From: Strigamia acuminata | Lineage: Eukaryota > Arthropoda > Chilopoda > Geophilomorpha > Linotaeniidae | DNA length: 64,000 bases | Assembly: GCA_949358305.1 (NCBI GenBank) | Contig: OX442323.1 | Span: forward strand, 9,772,500-9,836,499 | Direction of reading: 5' to 3' | Shown: positions 35,957 through 48,129 of the stretch, piece after piece | Position numbering within the stretch: position 1 is the first letter of the stretch | How the letters are laid out: each line of letters opens with the position of its first letter | The notes under the pieces: generated by a model | What the model was told of the DNA's origin: nothing | The model's input: the letters and a program-made list of their open reading frames with translations, nothing else | Databases searched by the model: none | Made by a program: the position numbers and the translations under genes

Positions 35957-37720
35957 CCAGGGGGGGTTCTTAGCACAGGAGTGGACGACCTGCGTTACTT
36001 ATGTCATTATTTTGAGGAGGTTGTTCGCTGATGTTAAGGGGGGTTGGGGAGAATTGCGAGGTATTGTTAGTTGTTAGTCGGGGAATTATTGTTAGACGAG
36101 GGCGGGCCTACGGGTTAGGTAGCATGAGCTTAGTGTAGGCAAGATGAAGTAGCGACCAATTTTAGATGGATCAGAAGGAGCTACTTATCTGGGGATAGTC
36201 GGGAAGGGAGATAAGATAGAGTAAGGCGACATGTTAAATTTTAAATTTTAAATTCTGAATTGGTTTTTTTAAATTTGTTTATTAATGTTTTTTCTCTTTT
36301 TTTTTTCTTTTCATGTTGACTGAATTCACGGAACAGGAAATTGAACAGGTATGTGTGTTCCGTAAGTTTTGAAACGTCAGTAGCGTAAAAATTAATTTTT
36401 TTTTTTATTTTAGAAGGAAATTTGAGGTTTGGACTAGTTGGACACACTGCATCATTAAACATGAGCAGTTAAAAGGTAACAAGTGTTTTTTTTTTAATCC
36501 GTTGGGGTTTTTTCCAGGGGGGGTTCTTAGCACAGGAGTGGACGACCTGCATTACTTATGTCATTATTTTGAGGAGGTTGTTCGCTGATGTTGAGGGGGG
36601 GTTGGGGGAGAAATGCGAGGTATTGTTAGTTGTTAGCCGGGGGAATTATCGTTAGACGAGGGCGGGCCTACGGGCTAGGTAGCATGAGCTTAGTGTAGGC
36701 AGGATGAAGTAGCAACCATGTTTAGATGGATCAGAAGGAGCTACTTATCTGGGGATAGTCGGGAAGGGAGATAGGATAGAGTTAGGCGGCATTTTAAATT
36801 TTAAATTTTAAATTTTAAATTCTGAATTGGTTTTTTTTAAATTTGTTTATTAATGTTTTTTCTCTTTTTTTTTTTTTTTTCATGTTGACTGAATTCACGG
36901 AACAGGAAATTGAACAGGTATGTGTGTTCCGTAAGTTTTGAAACGTCAGTAGCGTAAAAATTAATTTTTTTTTTTATCTTAGAAGGAAATTTGAGGTTTG
37001 GACTAGTTGGACACACTGCATCATTAAACATGAGCAGTTAAAAGGTAACAAGTGTTTCTTTTTAATCCGTTGGGGTTTTTTCCAGGGGGGGTTCTTAGCA
37101 CAGGAGTGGACGACCTGCATTACTTATGTCATTATTTTGAGGAGGTTGTTCGCTGATGTTGAGGGGGGGTTGGGGGAGAAATGCGAGGTATTGTTAGTTG
37201 TTAGCCGGGAATTATCGTTAGACGAGGGCGGGCCTACGGGTTAGGTAGCATGAGGTTAGTGTAGGCAAGATGAAGTAGCAAACAATTTCAGATGGATCAG
37301 AAGGGGCTACTCATCTGGGGATAGTCGGGAAGGGACATAGATTAGGGTTAAGCGGCAAATTTTTATTTTTATTTATTCATTTTTATTTTTTTTATTAATT
37401 TGTTTACTAATGTTAGTTTTTATTTTTCATTTTCATGTCGACTGAGGAAGAGGAAATCAAACAGGTAAATATGATATACTCCTATAAGTTTTGAGGAGGT
37501 TGTTCGCTGTTGTCAAGGAAGGATGGGGAATGTTAGGTATTGGTAGGTGGGTAATTATTGTTATGCACTTAAACCACTTTTCCAGAACTTATGATTATCT
37601 AGTTGAGATGAAGTAGCAAATAATTTTAGATGGACCAGATGGAGCTACTTGTCTGGGGATAGGTGGGATGGGAAGGTACTTGAGATTAGCGATTCGATTA
37701 TTTTAAAAATTATTTATTTT
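35957..37720. repeat. tandem repeat of about 560 bp: two full copies, one partial, one degenerate
   Basis: Units start at CCAGGGGGGGTTCTTAGCAC at 35957, 36514 and 37082. Copies 1 and 2 are nearly identical along 557-568 bp. Copy 3 diverges after about 37380, and scattered homology (GAGGAGGTTGTTCGCTG, GATGAAGTAGCAAA) continues to about 37700. Each full unit has a G-rich half and an AT-rich half containing ATGTTGACTGAATTCACGGA with a splice-donor-like end, so the cores look like decayed exons. No transposase, terminal repeats or LTRs are visible. The 60-70-residue minus-strand frames merely repeat with the unit. Confidence 0.8.
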
Positions 37721-38426
37721 AGTGTTTTCTTATTTAACAAGATTGTTTTTTAGTTTATTTCTTTTCTAATTTCATGTTTACTGAAAATGTCTTTCTTAGT
37801 GTGTCGACTGATGAACCTCAAACGTGAAGAAATATTTGGAAAGATAGCGGCAAAATCATTTTGTAATCTTTATAATTTTTTTGTGTATAATTTGCTTTAA
37901 TTTATTCATACTGAAATTAAAGTACGATTCAATTTTTTTTATTTACGACTTAGACGCGGACCCAATGTTGGTTCGGTGATAACGGATGCATGTTGAATAA
38001 ATTGTGAGAGCATGCGAAAGAGTAAAATGGAAAAAGTGCATGAATAAAAAAATATATTTAGGCTTACTACTTCTTTTCACATGGGTGCATTTTAACTTTT
38101 GAGTGTCTTGCAAATGGATTTAATTATTAATTGTCTGATTGTCTTTCTGGTACTGTTTTAAATTATCTCTCGCATTGGTTACCATTTGCAGGATTGAGTG
38201 GTTACCAACGTTTTTGACAATTTTTCTTTATCATTTTGCTTTTATTCCTTTCTCTTAAAATTAAAAAACAAATTCTTTTTAAAATTTCGTTCTATTTTTA
38301 AAAAAATTTCCATATTGATTCTCATAATTATTTACAAATCTTATTTTTCTTACTATTTTTACCGGCATAACCAGAGTAGATTGAATATTTCTATTGTATT
38401 GACTTGGGCATACCCGATCGCCGCTC

Positions 38427-38476
<50 letters not shown>

Positions 38477-38570
38477 GAATTGGCGAAGCAGGAGCGTCGT
38501 TATCGTTAGTTACCGTAGCTGCCTAGCGGTGTCGCTCGGTACGGAAAATAAAAGTCGACGAGGTATAAAA
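37721..38570. other. AT-rich gap and POLR3E promoter, with long T tract
   Basis: Mostly low-complexity AT-rich DNA without a gene. A T run of about 44 bases spans 38430-38473. The 100 bp before the POLR3E ATG contain AGCGGTGTCGCTCGG and AGGTATAAAA immediately before the start codon, and this part is shared with the upstream decayed copy. Confidence 0.55.
38430..38473. repeat. poly(T) tract, about 44 nt
   Basis: A pure T homopolymer upstream of POLR3E. It could be the poly(A) tail of an old minus-strand retro-insertion or simple slippage; the flanks show no retroelement. Confidence 0.9.
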
Positions 38571-41251
38571 ATGTTTATAAAACCGATGGAGTCGGATGAT
38601 GCAAGCGTGGATCCAGTCGTGCAAGAAGTAAGTAAAATTTTGCACCCATTTTCTTGAATCTGTCATTTTAAAATGCCGTTTCAGATGGATGTGTTCCTGA
38701 CCAAGTCTCTGAAGAAACTATACTTGCTTCAGCATCACGTTCGTCCCAAGCATGCGGCGCAGGACGAGGCGAATTTGACAAGGGCCAGAATTAAACCCAT
38801 ACATCAAATGGTGACGAAATGAGAATTAATACGCGAACGACAGAAAGTTTGTTTGATTCGATCCTGATTGCTTTGTAGATTGAGTTGGAATTCGAACTGG
38901 ATTCTCGGGATTCGACGTACGACACGGGCAGGGGCGAGCATATCGCTCGCACCGTCGACGGCGGCTGCAAAAGCGACGAGAAATATTTCAACAGTCACGT
39001 CATGGATAAGCAAGTGAAGCAAACCGTCAAGGCGCTTCCGTGCTCCACCCGCTACGTCGTGGGATGTTTCGTAGACGGTAGCTTAGTGCCGAAAAGCCAT
39101 TTTAATATTCGTCAATTGATGATTGAATTTTACAGGGGACGTTCACGTTACGCCCTTGCACGGCATCGTAAAATTGCATCCCACGTTCGATTATCTCGAT
39201 CGATCCGACACGAAACAACGTGAAGAAAACCGACTCGACAACGATGAGGGTATTTCTTGAATTTTGAATTTTTCTTCGTAGCATTTAAAATTATTTTTAT
39301 TTGTCAAAATCAGCCGCGTCGGACGAGGAGGAATTGACGCAGCGGGTGACCGTTAAATTTGCCAACGCGGATAAAGAGAAGGCCAAAAAGATGTCGGATA
39401 AAAGTTTTATTCGGCACCAGCAAATCTTGGACGACGAGCCGTGGATAGATGTAGTTTTCAATAAAAGCGAGGTAATTCTACTCGGTGCAAAAAGAGAGAC
39501 ACGCTGGATATTATTTTACGTTTCCTTTAGTCAGAGGCCGCCGAATACGAGAGAAAAAAGCTGATTTACGATCGCAGATCCGGCCGTGGACCCTCCGATT
39601 CGTTGACCGACACCGACCCCGACCCCGACGACTACGCGCAACTTCTCATTCCGAAGGAAGCCGGCATCGAACGGACGTTGCAATCGTCTTCGGCTCCCGA
39701 GACCCTCTCGCTGGCTCAGCAGAGCGCTCTGCCGCTGGGAGACCAGATTCACGCGCTGCTTAAAAGTGGTAAAACAAAATTAGCCGCCATAGATTAGGAT
39801 TTTACTTGATTTTTTTTTCCGAATTTTTCCTTTGATTTTTTTTTAGCGAAGGTGATTAATTTTAGCGAAGTCCTTTCGCTTTTATCTAGCGACATAGATT
39901 CCGAAGCGGTGCTTCGTTTAGTGCAAGAGGTGGCCGTCCTCGTGCAAGGATGTTGGGTGATAAAAAGGTGAGTTTGCATTAACAAATAAAAATAAACCCA
40001 AATAAATAAATAAATAAGTAAATAAATGAATGAATAAAACACATAAAAAACTCAACCAAATTTGCAGCGACCGGCTCTATCCGAAAGACGTGCGAAGCGG
40101 TCACAGTGGTGTGAGCAACGAAATATTGGTTCGCGGTCGCGATTACGTTGTAATTATACGTTGAAAAACATGCCAGGCGTAATGTATAATTGTAATTGAT
40201 TACATTTTCAAATCCGTTGCAGTTGTGGAAATTCACGAGAAATCGATTCGTTACCCGGAAAGAAATGGCAATGGCGACAAAAGTAACATGAATTCATTCG
40301 TATCCGCTCGTGACTTCGTGTCGTCGTCCATTTATTTTATCCTCGTTACTATTTCTGCAGCTTCCGTCAGACGACTTGGAGGAAATTCTCGAGAACTTGG
40401 CGCTTCGACGGGCGACTTTAAAATGGGAATTTCTACTGGCTACGGACCTCGCGTTTTTGGAAAAGTAAAATGAAAAATGAAAAATGTCACGATCGCCATC
40501 TAAAAATGTTTGGATGCAGGTATACGCAAGTGGCGGAGAGGCAGCAGAAGTTGTGGGATGTTCGATCGAAAAAGTTGCAGGGCATGCTCAAGGAAAACAA
40601 AGCGGGTAAACGAAATCTAAGGTAACGCTGTGTAGGAACGACGGTCACGTGTTTCGATTTCAGCCGAAGCGAAATGCCCGCGTATGAAGAGTCAACAAGT
40701 GGACGATCGAGTCACGACGGCGATGTCGGGATCGGAGGAAATCGTTGCATTCGTTCGCGAAACACTCACGCAGCACCGGTGCATGTCGCTTTCCGACTTG
40801 AAGCGCTTCTTCTCCCTTAAATTGGCGTCCTTGCCGCCGGGACACGCATTGGGTTGTGGAATTTCCGACAAACTTCTGGCGCAAGCTGCCGAAAGCGCGG
40901 GCGCCCGCGTGCTGGACGTCAAGTGGCCGAACGACTGCCAACAGGAGTCCGTGTTCGCGCTCGTTTCCAAGGGCGATCGGCTCGATTCGGCGCGAACCAC
41001 TTTGCTGGAAATGTTCAAGACGAATTCCAGGTACCGGAAAAGGATCATCCAGAAGAAAATCGAAGAGGAAACGAAAATGTCGCTCACGGATTCCGAAGCG
41101 ACAGAATTGTTTATTGTAAGTTTCAACTAGCAAGGTGCGCTTTTATTTCCTCACGCGCTTCTTTTCTCTTTCGCAGGATTATTGCGTGAATCGCACCGGA
41201 TGGTATTATCTGAAAGGCGTTGCGCCGGCTAACGAAAAAGCAAAAAAGTAA
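38571..41251 (+). CDS. POLR3E: RNA polymerase III subunit RPC5
   Basis: Thirteen exons (38571-38627, 38685-38810, 38879-39077, 39136-39249, 39314-39471, 39531-39768, 39847-39967, 40068-40149, 40223-40282, 40361-40464, 40520-40605, 40664-41115, 41177-41251) give 623 residues. The RPC5 N-terminal domain is clear: VDPVVQEMDVFLTKSL, VHVTPLHGIVKLHPTFDYLD. A middle part follows (LPLGDQIHALLKSAKVINFS, RGRDYVLWKFTRNRFVTRKE). The C-terminal winged-helix portion has LSDLKRFFSLKLASLPPGH and GWYYLKG. RPC5 pairs with RPC4 on Pol III and takes part in initiation and termination. Human POLR3E is about 708 residues; the missing length is the acidic linker. The starting ATG sits right after a TATAAAA-like element, so the start could be one codon block later. 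Confidence 0.94.
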
Positions 41252-41784
41252 AGTTTATGTATAAACAGAAATTAAAAAAGAAACGCCTGCTATTTATAAT
41301 ACGTTTTATTTTATTATTACACTTGTTTTTTTTTTTTTAATTTTTTTTTTTATATATAATGGTTTACCGTAATTAGAAATAGTTTTTATACATAGACATT
41401 AAGAATCTCCGGATTGTTGTTGCGTTTGTCGGAAACACGCACGAGACAAAAAAAAAAGTAAATAGATGCGAGTGAAAAATGCACGGTTAATGAAAGTATG
41501 AATTAACGTGGAAATCCTTGAAAAATAATTTGTTCTGTACAAAAATCATAGAACTAAGCGCTAACGTGGAAATAGCGTACTTGGGGGGCGGGGGGATGGG
41601 TGGGTGGGTGGGTGTTTTTTTTTATGTTTTATATTTTTTTTATATTTATTTATTATAATTTTTTTTATATTTTATTTTTTTTACTTTATATATATATTTT
41701 TTTCGTTTTAATTTTTTTTGTTTTTATTCCTCTCGCTAATAATTAAAAGAAATTGGAAAAGAAAAATCTAAATTCGCACTTTAG
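41252..41784. other. convergent 3' interval, POLR3E / HELZ
   Basis: Low-complexity AT-rich DNA with a G-rich patch (GGGGGGCGGGGGGATGGGTGGG, about 41583-41610) between convergent stop codons. It probably holds both 3' UTRs. No gene seen. Confidence 0.6.
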
Positions 41785-42055
41785 TCAATAAAAGTGTTTG
41801 TAAAGTCCTCCGGGCGCCAACTTGTCGGCACCCGCCTCGGAGACCGGCAACTTGTGCTCGGACTTGTCCGCTCGAAGTGCTCCCGCATAGGACATGGGGA
41901 ATCCGTTGGGATAGACGCAGTCGAGGTTGACGTCCACGTCCACGTCCTCGTCGCCCCGGTATCCATTGGAATTGTCGGCCAACGACAACAAGTACACGTC
42001 GGGGTTGTTCTCTCGTTTGCTTTGCCTCATGTAGAGCGGCTGGGGTTGAGGCGGG

Positions 42056-42102
<47 letters not shown>

Positions 42103-42938
42103 TTGGGGCAGTGGTTTAAGCAAAGGCCAATTGGAATTTTCACCAGAGTCACGAACGAGATTCCAAAATTCGTCCCTGGCGTCGGGTCGAGGCGCTTGTT
42201 GCGGTTCCGTCCAAAAGTCTCCCGCGCCGACGAGGTTTGGGTTCGGGTTCGGGTTGGGATTCGGGTTCGGGTTGGGGTTCGTGTTGGAGTTGGGGTTGAC
42301 GTGCGGGGGTTTGGGCCGAGACGGGCGCCGTTCAAACAGTCGACACGAACCGGAAGGGCCGGACCCGTTTACGTTTGGCGTTCGCTCGAAATCGGGCAAG
42401 GGGTCGCCGTCCTGCGGTGCTGGCGGTTGCTGTAGTTGTTGTTTTTCCGGTTGAACGTGTTGATTGGGCCGAGGCAGATGCACCCCGGGCAGCAGCGTGA
42501 ACTGTTTGTTGGGTTCCTTGTGCACGCCGTTGGTCCACTTGAAACCGTTGGCGCGGGCGTCGTCGGCTGCTCGGGGACGAAATGGCGGCATTCGCGCGAC
42601 TATGGGCGTGCGAACTCGTCTCGCTGCTTCGTTCGGCAAGACGCGTTGCTGCTGTAGTTGATCGGCCGGTTCGGCTTTGCTTTTCGATTGGTCACCCTGT
42701 GGCGAAGCTGGAGGGGTGTTGCAAGCCGGACCCGCGGCGAGTCGTTTGACCATGCCGCCGTTCCAGCCGGCGTACGGCGGCGGCGGCGGCGGTGGCATCA
42801 TCATGGGTGCACCCAACAGGTGCGGCGACATCCCGTATAGGTAGGAGAACGGGTAAGAGTAGACGGGTTGCATGCCGGGCAGAAGACAGGGTCGCTGCGG
42901 AGCCGTCGTCGTCGCCGCCGCCGCCGCCGCCGTGAGCA

Positions 42939-42975
<37 letters not shown>

Positions 42976-45900
42976 CTGCAGCTGTTGCTGCTGCTGCAGC
43001 TGTTGCTGTTGAGGATAAAACACCATTCCGTGGGGGCCCATGTACGAGGCCAAGTAGGTGGGCGGATCGCCGTGTCGGAGACGGTTGGGAACGAATTCGG
43101 GCGCCAACGGGTTGAGCACGTAACTGCTCTTGAGTTCCATGCCGTCGAGTTGCGCGCGGATGGCGTTCCACGTGATGCCGAACAGACTCTTGTTCTCCTG
43201 GCACAGCTCGATAAAACGTTCCCACAGTTTGCGGCACTTGCCCAGCGAGCACAGGGCGATGGGGTCGCCGACGACGGCCACGAGCGACTGCGCTCGCGTA
43301 ATGGCCGTGTTGAGCAGCTTGGCGTTGGAGAGGAAGCCGAGGTCGGTGCCCTCGTCTTTGGCGTCGCTGCAGTTGCACGTGTGCCGCGTGCGAACGGTGC
43401 TGAGAAATATGGCGCGAAACTGTTTGCCTTGAACGTTGAGCACGCGCTCCACCGAGATGCTGTAGAGCCGGCGCTTGCGAAGTTCGGCGCGAATTCGGAA
43501 CACCTGGTCGGCGTACGGGCTGACTATGCCGATGCTGTTCTCGTCCTGCTTGCCCCACGACTCGGGCCACAATTTCACCAGTTCGGCCACCCGCTCCACG
43601 ATTTCGTACACCTCCGAGTTGTTGTAAAACGCAGTGCTGTTCTGCTCCTGCACGTCCTCGCCGCGCGCCGTAAAGAAGGTGAGCGGGAAGAAGAGGTCGT
43701 GCGTCGGTTGCCGGCCGCCGGCGATCAACTGGCGATCGTAGAACAGCTCCGACGTCAGGTGAATGATGGCTTCGTGCGAACGATAATTCTCGCACAGCAT
43801 GATGCAGCACGAAAATCGTTTGGGGTAATTGTCGTAGAGCCGTTCGAGAAGCGACACGTGCAGACCTCGATCGCGAGCAAAAGGAGAATGCACTTCGGGA
43901 CTGAGCTGAATAAAAAAAAAGGAAAAGAATGAAAAGAGATTAAGAAATATAAAGAAAAGTTGGCAAGTTCGTGCCTGCATGTGGTCCCCGGCGAGCACGA
44001 TGCGCGTGTTTTCGTCGGCCAGAGCGAACGGCATGATGGCCTCGCATTCCATCGCCTGGGCCGCTTCATCCAATAGGACGTGAGTAAAATAACCTGTAGA
44101 ACAAGATATTTCAACATTTCAAACACGGATTCATTCATTCAGTTCAGTTCAGTTCAGACCTCTACAAAGTCCCAGATGCGCCAGGTAGCGCGAAGTGCTG
44201 AGTGTGGCGACGATCACTCGGTGACGATGGATGTCTTCGACGGTGGGCAGGCAGAAGGTGGATTTCTGCGTTTTTTCGTCCAACAGACAGTACTGCAGCA
44301 CCGTCGTGCTTACCGTTTGCACCCACCGGTTTCGGTAGTAAATTCTCAACGGCCTGCACTCCGTGTTCCCCTGCTGCACGAACGAGTGCAGATATTCACG
44401 GATGTACAGATCGGCCGCGCTGTTGGAATGCGTGCAGACCAAGACGCGGTTTCCAGGCTGCGACACGATCTGTTTGATGGCCTGGGCCAGCGTGAATGTT
44501 TTGCCGGTTCCGTACGGGCCGACTATCAGCACGGGCGGCAGACGAATGTTCAGCGGGGTGGTGATGGCGATGATGGCCTCCTTCTGTTTCGGGTTGAGTC
44601 GCGAGTCCAGCTTGTCGCTCCAATGCCTGCTTTAAAAGGTAGACAAGTAAAAAGAAAGAAAGAAACGTTAAAGAAAGAAAGGTTCAAGAAATACCGTACC
44701 TCTGCGGATTCCAGGGAATCGTGGGCGAGATTTGCGTGTCCGGAAACACCATCCAAAGCGACGGAAGTTTGTCGACAGCAAAGTGCATTTCGCACAGCGG
44801 CAACCGGTTCAGTTGAAACTGCACCTGCAAACGAGGGAGGAGTTGTACATTGAAAAGGAAGGAAGGTTCATTCACAATTTCACATTCAATGTCGACATAC
44901 TTCTGCGTGAAATTCTTGATCGGATTTTATGTTGAGTTCGCGCACGCACCGACCGGACAGTTTTAAATAGATGAAATTTTTGCCCTTGTCCTCGATCAAA
45001 GCTTCGTACACCTGAACAAGTGAAAAATGTGAAAAAGTGAAAAATGGAAAAAGGGAAAAAAAGGAAAAGTGTTTTTTTCATTCCAACTTTGTTTTCGAAG
45101 CCCTCGGCGTCGACCGGAGCAATCAAGGCGGAATTGCAGTTGGTGAGAACGAGGCGTCCGGCGGGCGTGTCTTCAGACAGCACCGCCGATAACTTGATGC
45201 GCGCGTAGAGCTCGTTGTTGACGCTGTACTTGGCGGTCGAGTTGAGACTGGGCGCCAGCATGTAGGCGGAAGTGACTTGCAGTTTGGACGCGATGTTGAA
45301 GCGCGACATTTGCTCGAAGCGCGCCATCTCTTCAACGGCGAGCAATTCGTGCATGCGACTCGCGTAATTCTCCTTGGTTAGCAATTTATCCATTACGCAC
45401 TGCGTAACGATTAACTTGGACGAGGGAGGTTCGTAAAAGTTGAGGAGACTGAGTTCCTCCTCGCTCATCGGCCAACTGCGCGGCTCGAAGTGGACGATCT
45501 CCTTGTTGCCGTCGTACCAGCGGTCCGTCTGCGAGACGACCACGTCCTGCGTCTCGACCAGTTTCTCGAGCTCGGTGAGCGGCACCACGTCCACGCACAC
45601 GCGCCGGATGAGCACTGGCGGACGACCGAAGTCGAACGCGACCGTCTGACGGAACGTGCCGTAAATGTCCGTCTTGAAATTCACTTTGACGGCGTATTCG
45701 AATCGGAGGTGCTCGGTGAACGCCACGTAATCGGGATTCGTCCACTCCTGGCAGTCGCTCTCGACCGGGTATCGCCTGGATTGTTGGTTGGGCGATGCGC
45801 ACCCAGCGATTGACGAGATGGAAAAGTGAGCCTGCTGCGCGTCGTACAGCAGCGCCACGTGGTGGAGCATCACTTTAGACAGCAGGCAGAACGTCCAGTC

Positions 45901-46669
45901 CCTGTTGCTTCGCTTGGTCGACATGGTCGCGTACAAATCGTTGTCCACTTGCAGTTGCACGTGCTCCAGAGATTCGCTCATCACTTTTTGCGGGCAGCTT
46001 GCCTGCAATCAAAATTCAAAACTCGCAATTTGTCTGTCTTTTTCAAAAACATTTCTTCTTCATCTTTCATTTCAATTATTCAACCTGCATCCAATTTTCG
46101 ATAAGTTGTTCCGAATACAGATTTCCTCCCAATCGTTTGTCCTTGGCCTGTTGGATTTTCGTTTGCCGGAATTGGAATCTCGTTTTCCATTCGGCCAATT
46201 CGTCTTCGCTGTGCGCCTCGCAACATTGCTCGCCGAAATGACACGTGCCCGTGCTGAAAAATCTAAAGAAAAAAGAAATAAAACAAACAAACAAATAAAC
46301 AAGAAGAAATAAAAGAAATGAAAGAATTTTTATTTTTTATTTTTTATTTTATTTTTTATTTTTTTTTAAAGATATATATTTACAGTTGACAGAGCGAATA
46401 CTGCTCGGCCACGAGTCCTCTCGGCGGTGGTCGATACGTCCAATTGCCTCCGCAGTCCGACATAATGATGCTCTGATGGGTGTCGCTTCGACAATGCACT
46501 TGCAACTCGTAGTCATTGTTGAACAACTCGTTGCAGTAGGTGCAGAAAAAGCGAGATTTGTCTGCGAAAACGTATCGGGGTTAGAAATCTAAGGTTTATT
46601 AGAAGGAAGGAGACGAGTAATACCGGCATCGTTGGTAACATCACCAAGCAGTAAATGTCTCGAAGCCAT
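41785..46669 (-). CDS. HELZ: HELZ, CCCH zinc-finger SF1 RNA helicase
   Basis: Nine minus-strand exons (46624-46669, 46384-46561, 46085-46262, 45088-46002, 44901-45011, 44700-44824, 44160-44626, 43975-44093, 41785-43905) sum to 1419 residues. The N-terminus has a C2H2-like motif ([20 protein letters not shown]) and a C-x8-C-x5-C-x3-H finger ([20 protein letters not shown]). The Upf1-like core has Q motif LNPKQKEAI, Walker A GPYGTGKT, motif [10 protein letters not shown], and motifs V-VI in [16 protein letters not shown] and [10 protein letters not shown]. The last exon adds a 600-residue P/Q/N-rich tail with polyQ and NPNPNP repeats. HELZ interacts with CCR4-NOT and poly(A)-binding protein in mRNA decay and translation. 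The intron after exon 8 seems to use a GC donor. The gene is divergent from RBBP6. Confidence 0.95.
42059..42105 (-). repeat. polyglutamine CAG/CTG tract in HELZ
   Basis: About 14 nearly pure CTG units on the plus strand encode a glutamine run in HELZ. A second Q tract, interrupted by leucines, is at 42940-43015, and an NP dipeptide repeat (GGTTCG-type) at 42232-42295. Confidence 0.9.
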
Positions 46670-47361
46670 CGATGATGATGATGATGATGAGGTCACGTCA
46701 ATTGGGCAAAATTTATAACATCGTGATCGAAGAAGAAAGCGAACATTCTACGACGCCCGTGATTCTCGTCGTCGATTCAATTGTCCAGCTCTCGATTGAA
46801 TTGTCGTGCATGCCGACCGAAATGTCTATTACCTGCACATCGAATCAATAAAGTAGGAAATACGAGTAGTAGTTTACCGATTGTTGTTGTGCGCGTGTTT
46901 TTCAAACTTTTTGCGGCGCCCGCGACTCGTGACGATCGCCCAAATATGCGCGTGCTCGCTTCGGGCTCGACTCGTAGCGACCGCGAACACGCTCCTGTAG
47001 GAGATTTTCTCGTTGGGAATGCAAGGCGTGCGAAGCACAATTGTGTATCAATCAACACGACGACAACACTACGACGCCATGTTGTTGGTGGACGGCCGAT
47101 CGCGGCGACCCCGAGTGGCGAACGAGATAAGCTTCGAGGAGACCCCGTACGCCTCCATTTTGGAATTTTCCCCCAAACACGAACGATTAGCAATAGGACG
47201 CGGATGATAAAAACATGTTTGATATTTTTTCTTCACCGACTGTTTTGTGAGAGACCTTTTGTTCCGCGATCGCAATTATCGCTCACGCGATCGACATCGA
47301 CAAGTGTTTCGCCGAGTAGGATGAACGACGACAAATTGTTGCTTTTTTGTCGACAGTAAAG
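46670..47361. promoter_or_regulatory. divergent promoter region, HELZ / RBBP6
   Basis: The 692 bp between opposed start codons hold a GATGAT repeat next to the HELZ start (46669-46692) and a GC-richer centre at 46910-47170. A 64-codon plus-strand frame at 47013-47207 looks protein-like (NEISFEETPYASILEFSPKH), but I recognise no family and see no splice context. I treat the interval as promoter and 5' UTR. Confidence 0.5.
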
Positions 47362-48081
47362 ATGTCTGTTCATTACAAATTCAAAAGTAGTTTAGACTAC
47401 GACACGCTCACTTTTGACGGCTTACACATTTCCGTCGGCGATTTGAAGAAATCGATCATCCAACAGAAAAAAATCGGCAAGAGCTCCGACTTTGATCTAC
47501 AGATAACAAATGCTCAGACCAAGGAAGGTAAATGGAATTTAATTTAAAAATGAAAAATAGAAATCATTAATTAATAGTTGATTTTTGATTTTTAGTTTAC
47601 AAGGAGGATGACACGCTGATTCCAAAGAACTCATCGGTCATCGTTGCGCGAATTCCAATCTGTGGCGCAAATAAAAAAAATTGGTAAACAAATCAAATTT
47701 AACAAACAATTTAATTTAAACGTAATACTTGATTGACATCGGCAGGGATCGAGGTGATGGTTCTCAGCAGACACTCAGCAACAAGACCGTATGTAGAAAA
47801 AAAACATATTTGACATTAACGATAAATTATTATAAATTGATTATTAAATTAAATTAAATTAAATTAAATTAAACTGAATTGAATTGAATTGAATTGAATT
47901 GAATGAATGAGAGCATTCGATCGGTTGTAACAAATCCAATTTTGTCAGCAGGTACAAATGTGTTGTCAGTAATTCCTGCTGATGCTCGAATTGTTTAATT
48001 CTATTTCGTTTTTATGTACGAGTTTATATTATCGTTATTATTCTTATTCTTATTATTATTATGATTATAATTATTATTATT

Positions 48082-48129
<48 letters not shown>

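Noticed and set aside
36241-37031. Two copies of a 64-73-codon minus-strand frame
   Set aside because: They fall in the AT-rich half of the 560-bp tandem repeat and differ only at a homopolymer; no coding signature.
35957-37720. LTR or DNA transposon interpretation of the 560-bp repeats
   Set aside because: No terminal repeats, target-site duplications, reverse transcriptase or transposase could be found; called only as a tandem repeat.
38198-38509. 103-codon Phe-rich plus-strand frame
   Set aside because: Driven by the 44-T homopolymer and flanking T-rich DNA.
42868-43932. 354-codon plus-strand frame opposite HELZ
   Set aside because: It is the antisense of the helicase core and glutamine repeats; composition is explained by GC-rich codons on the other strand.
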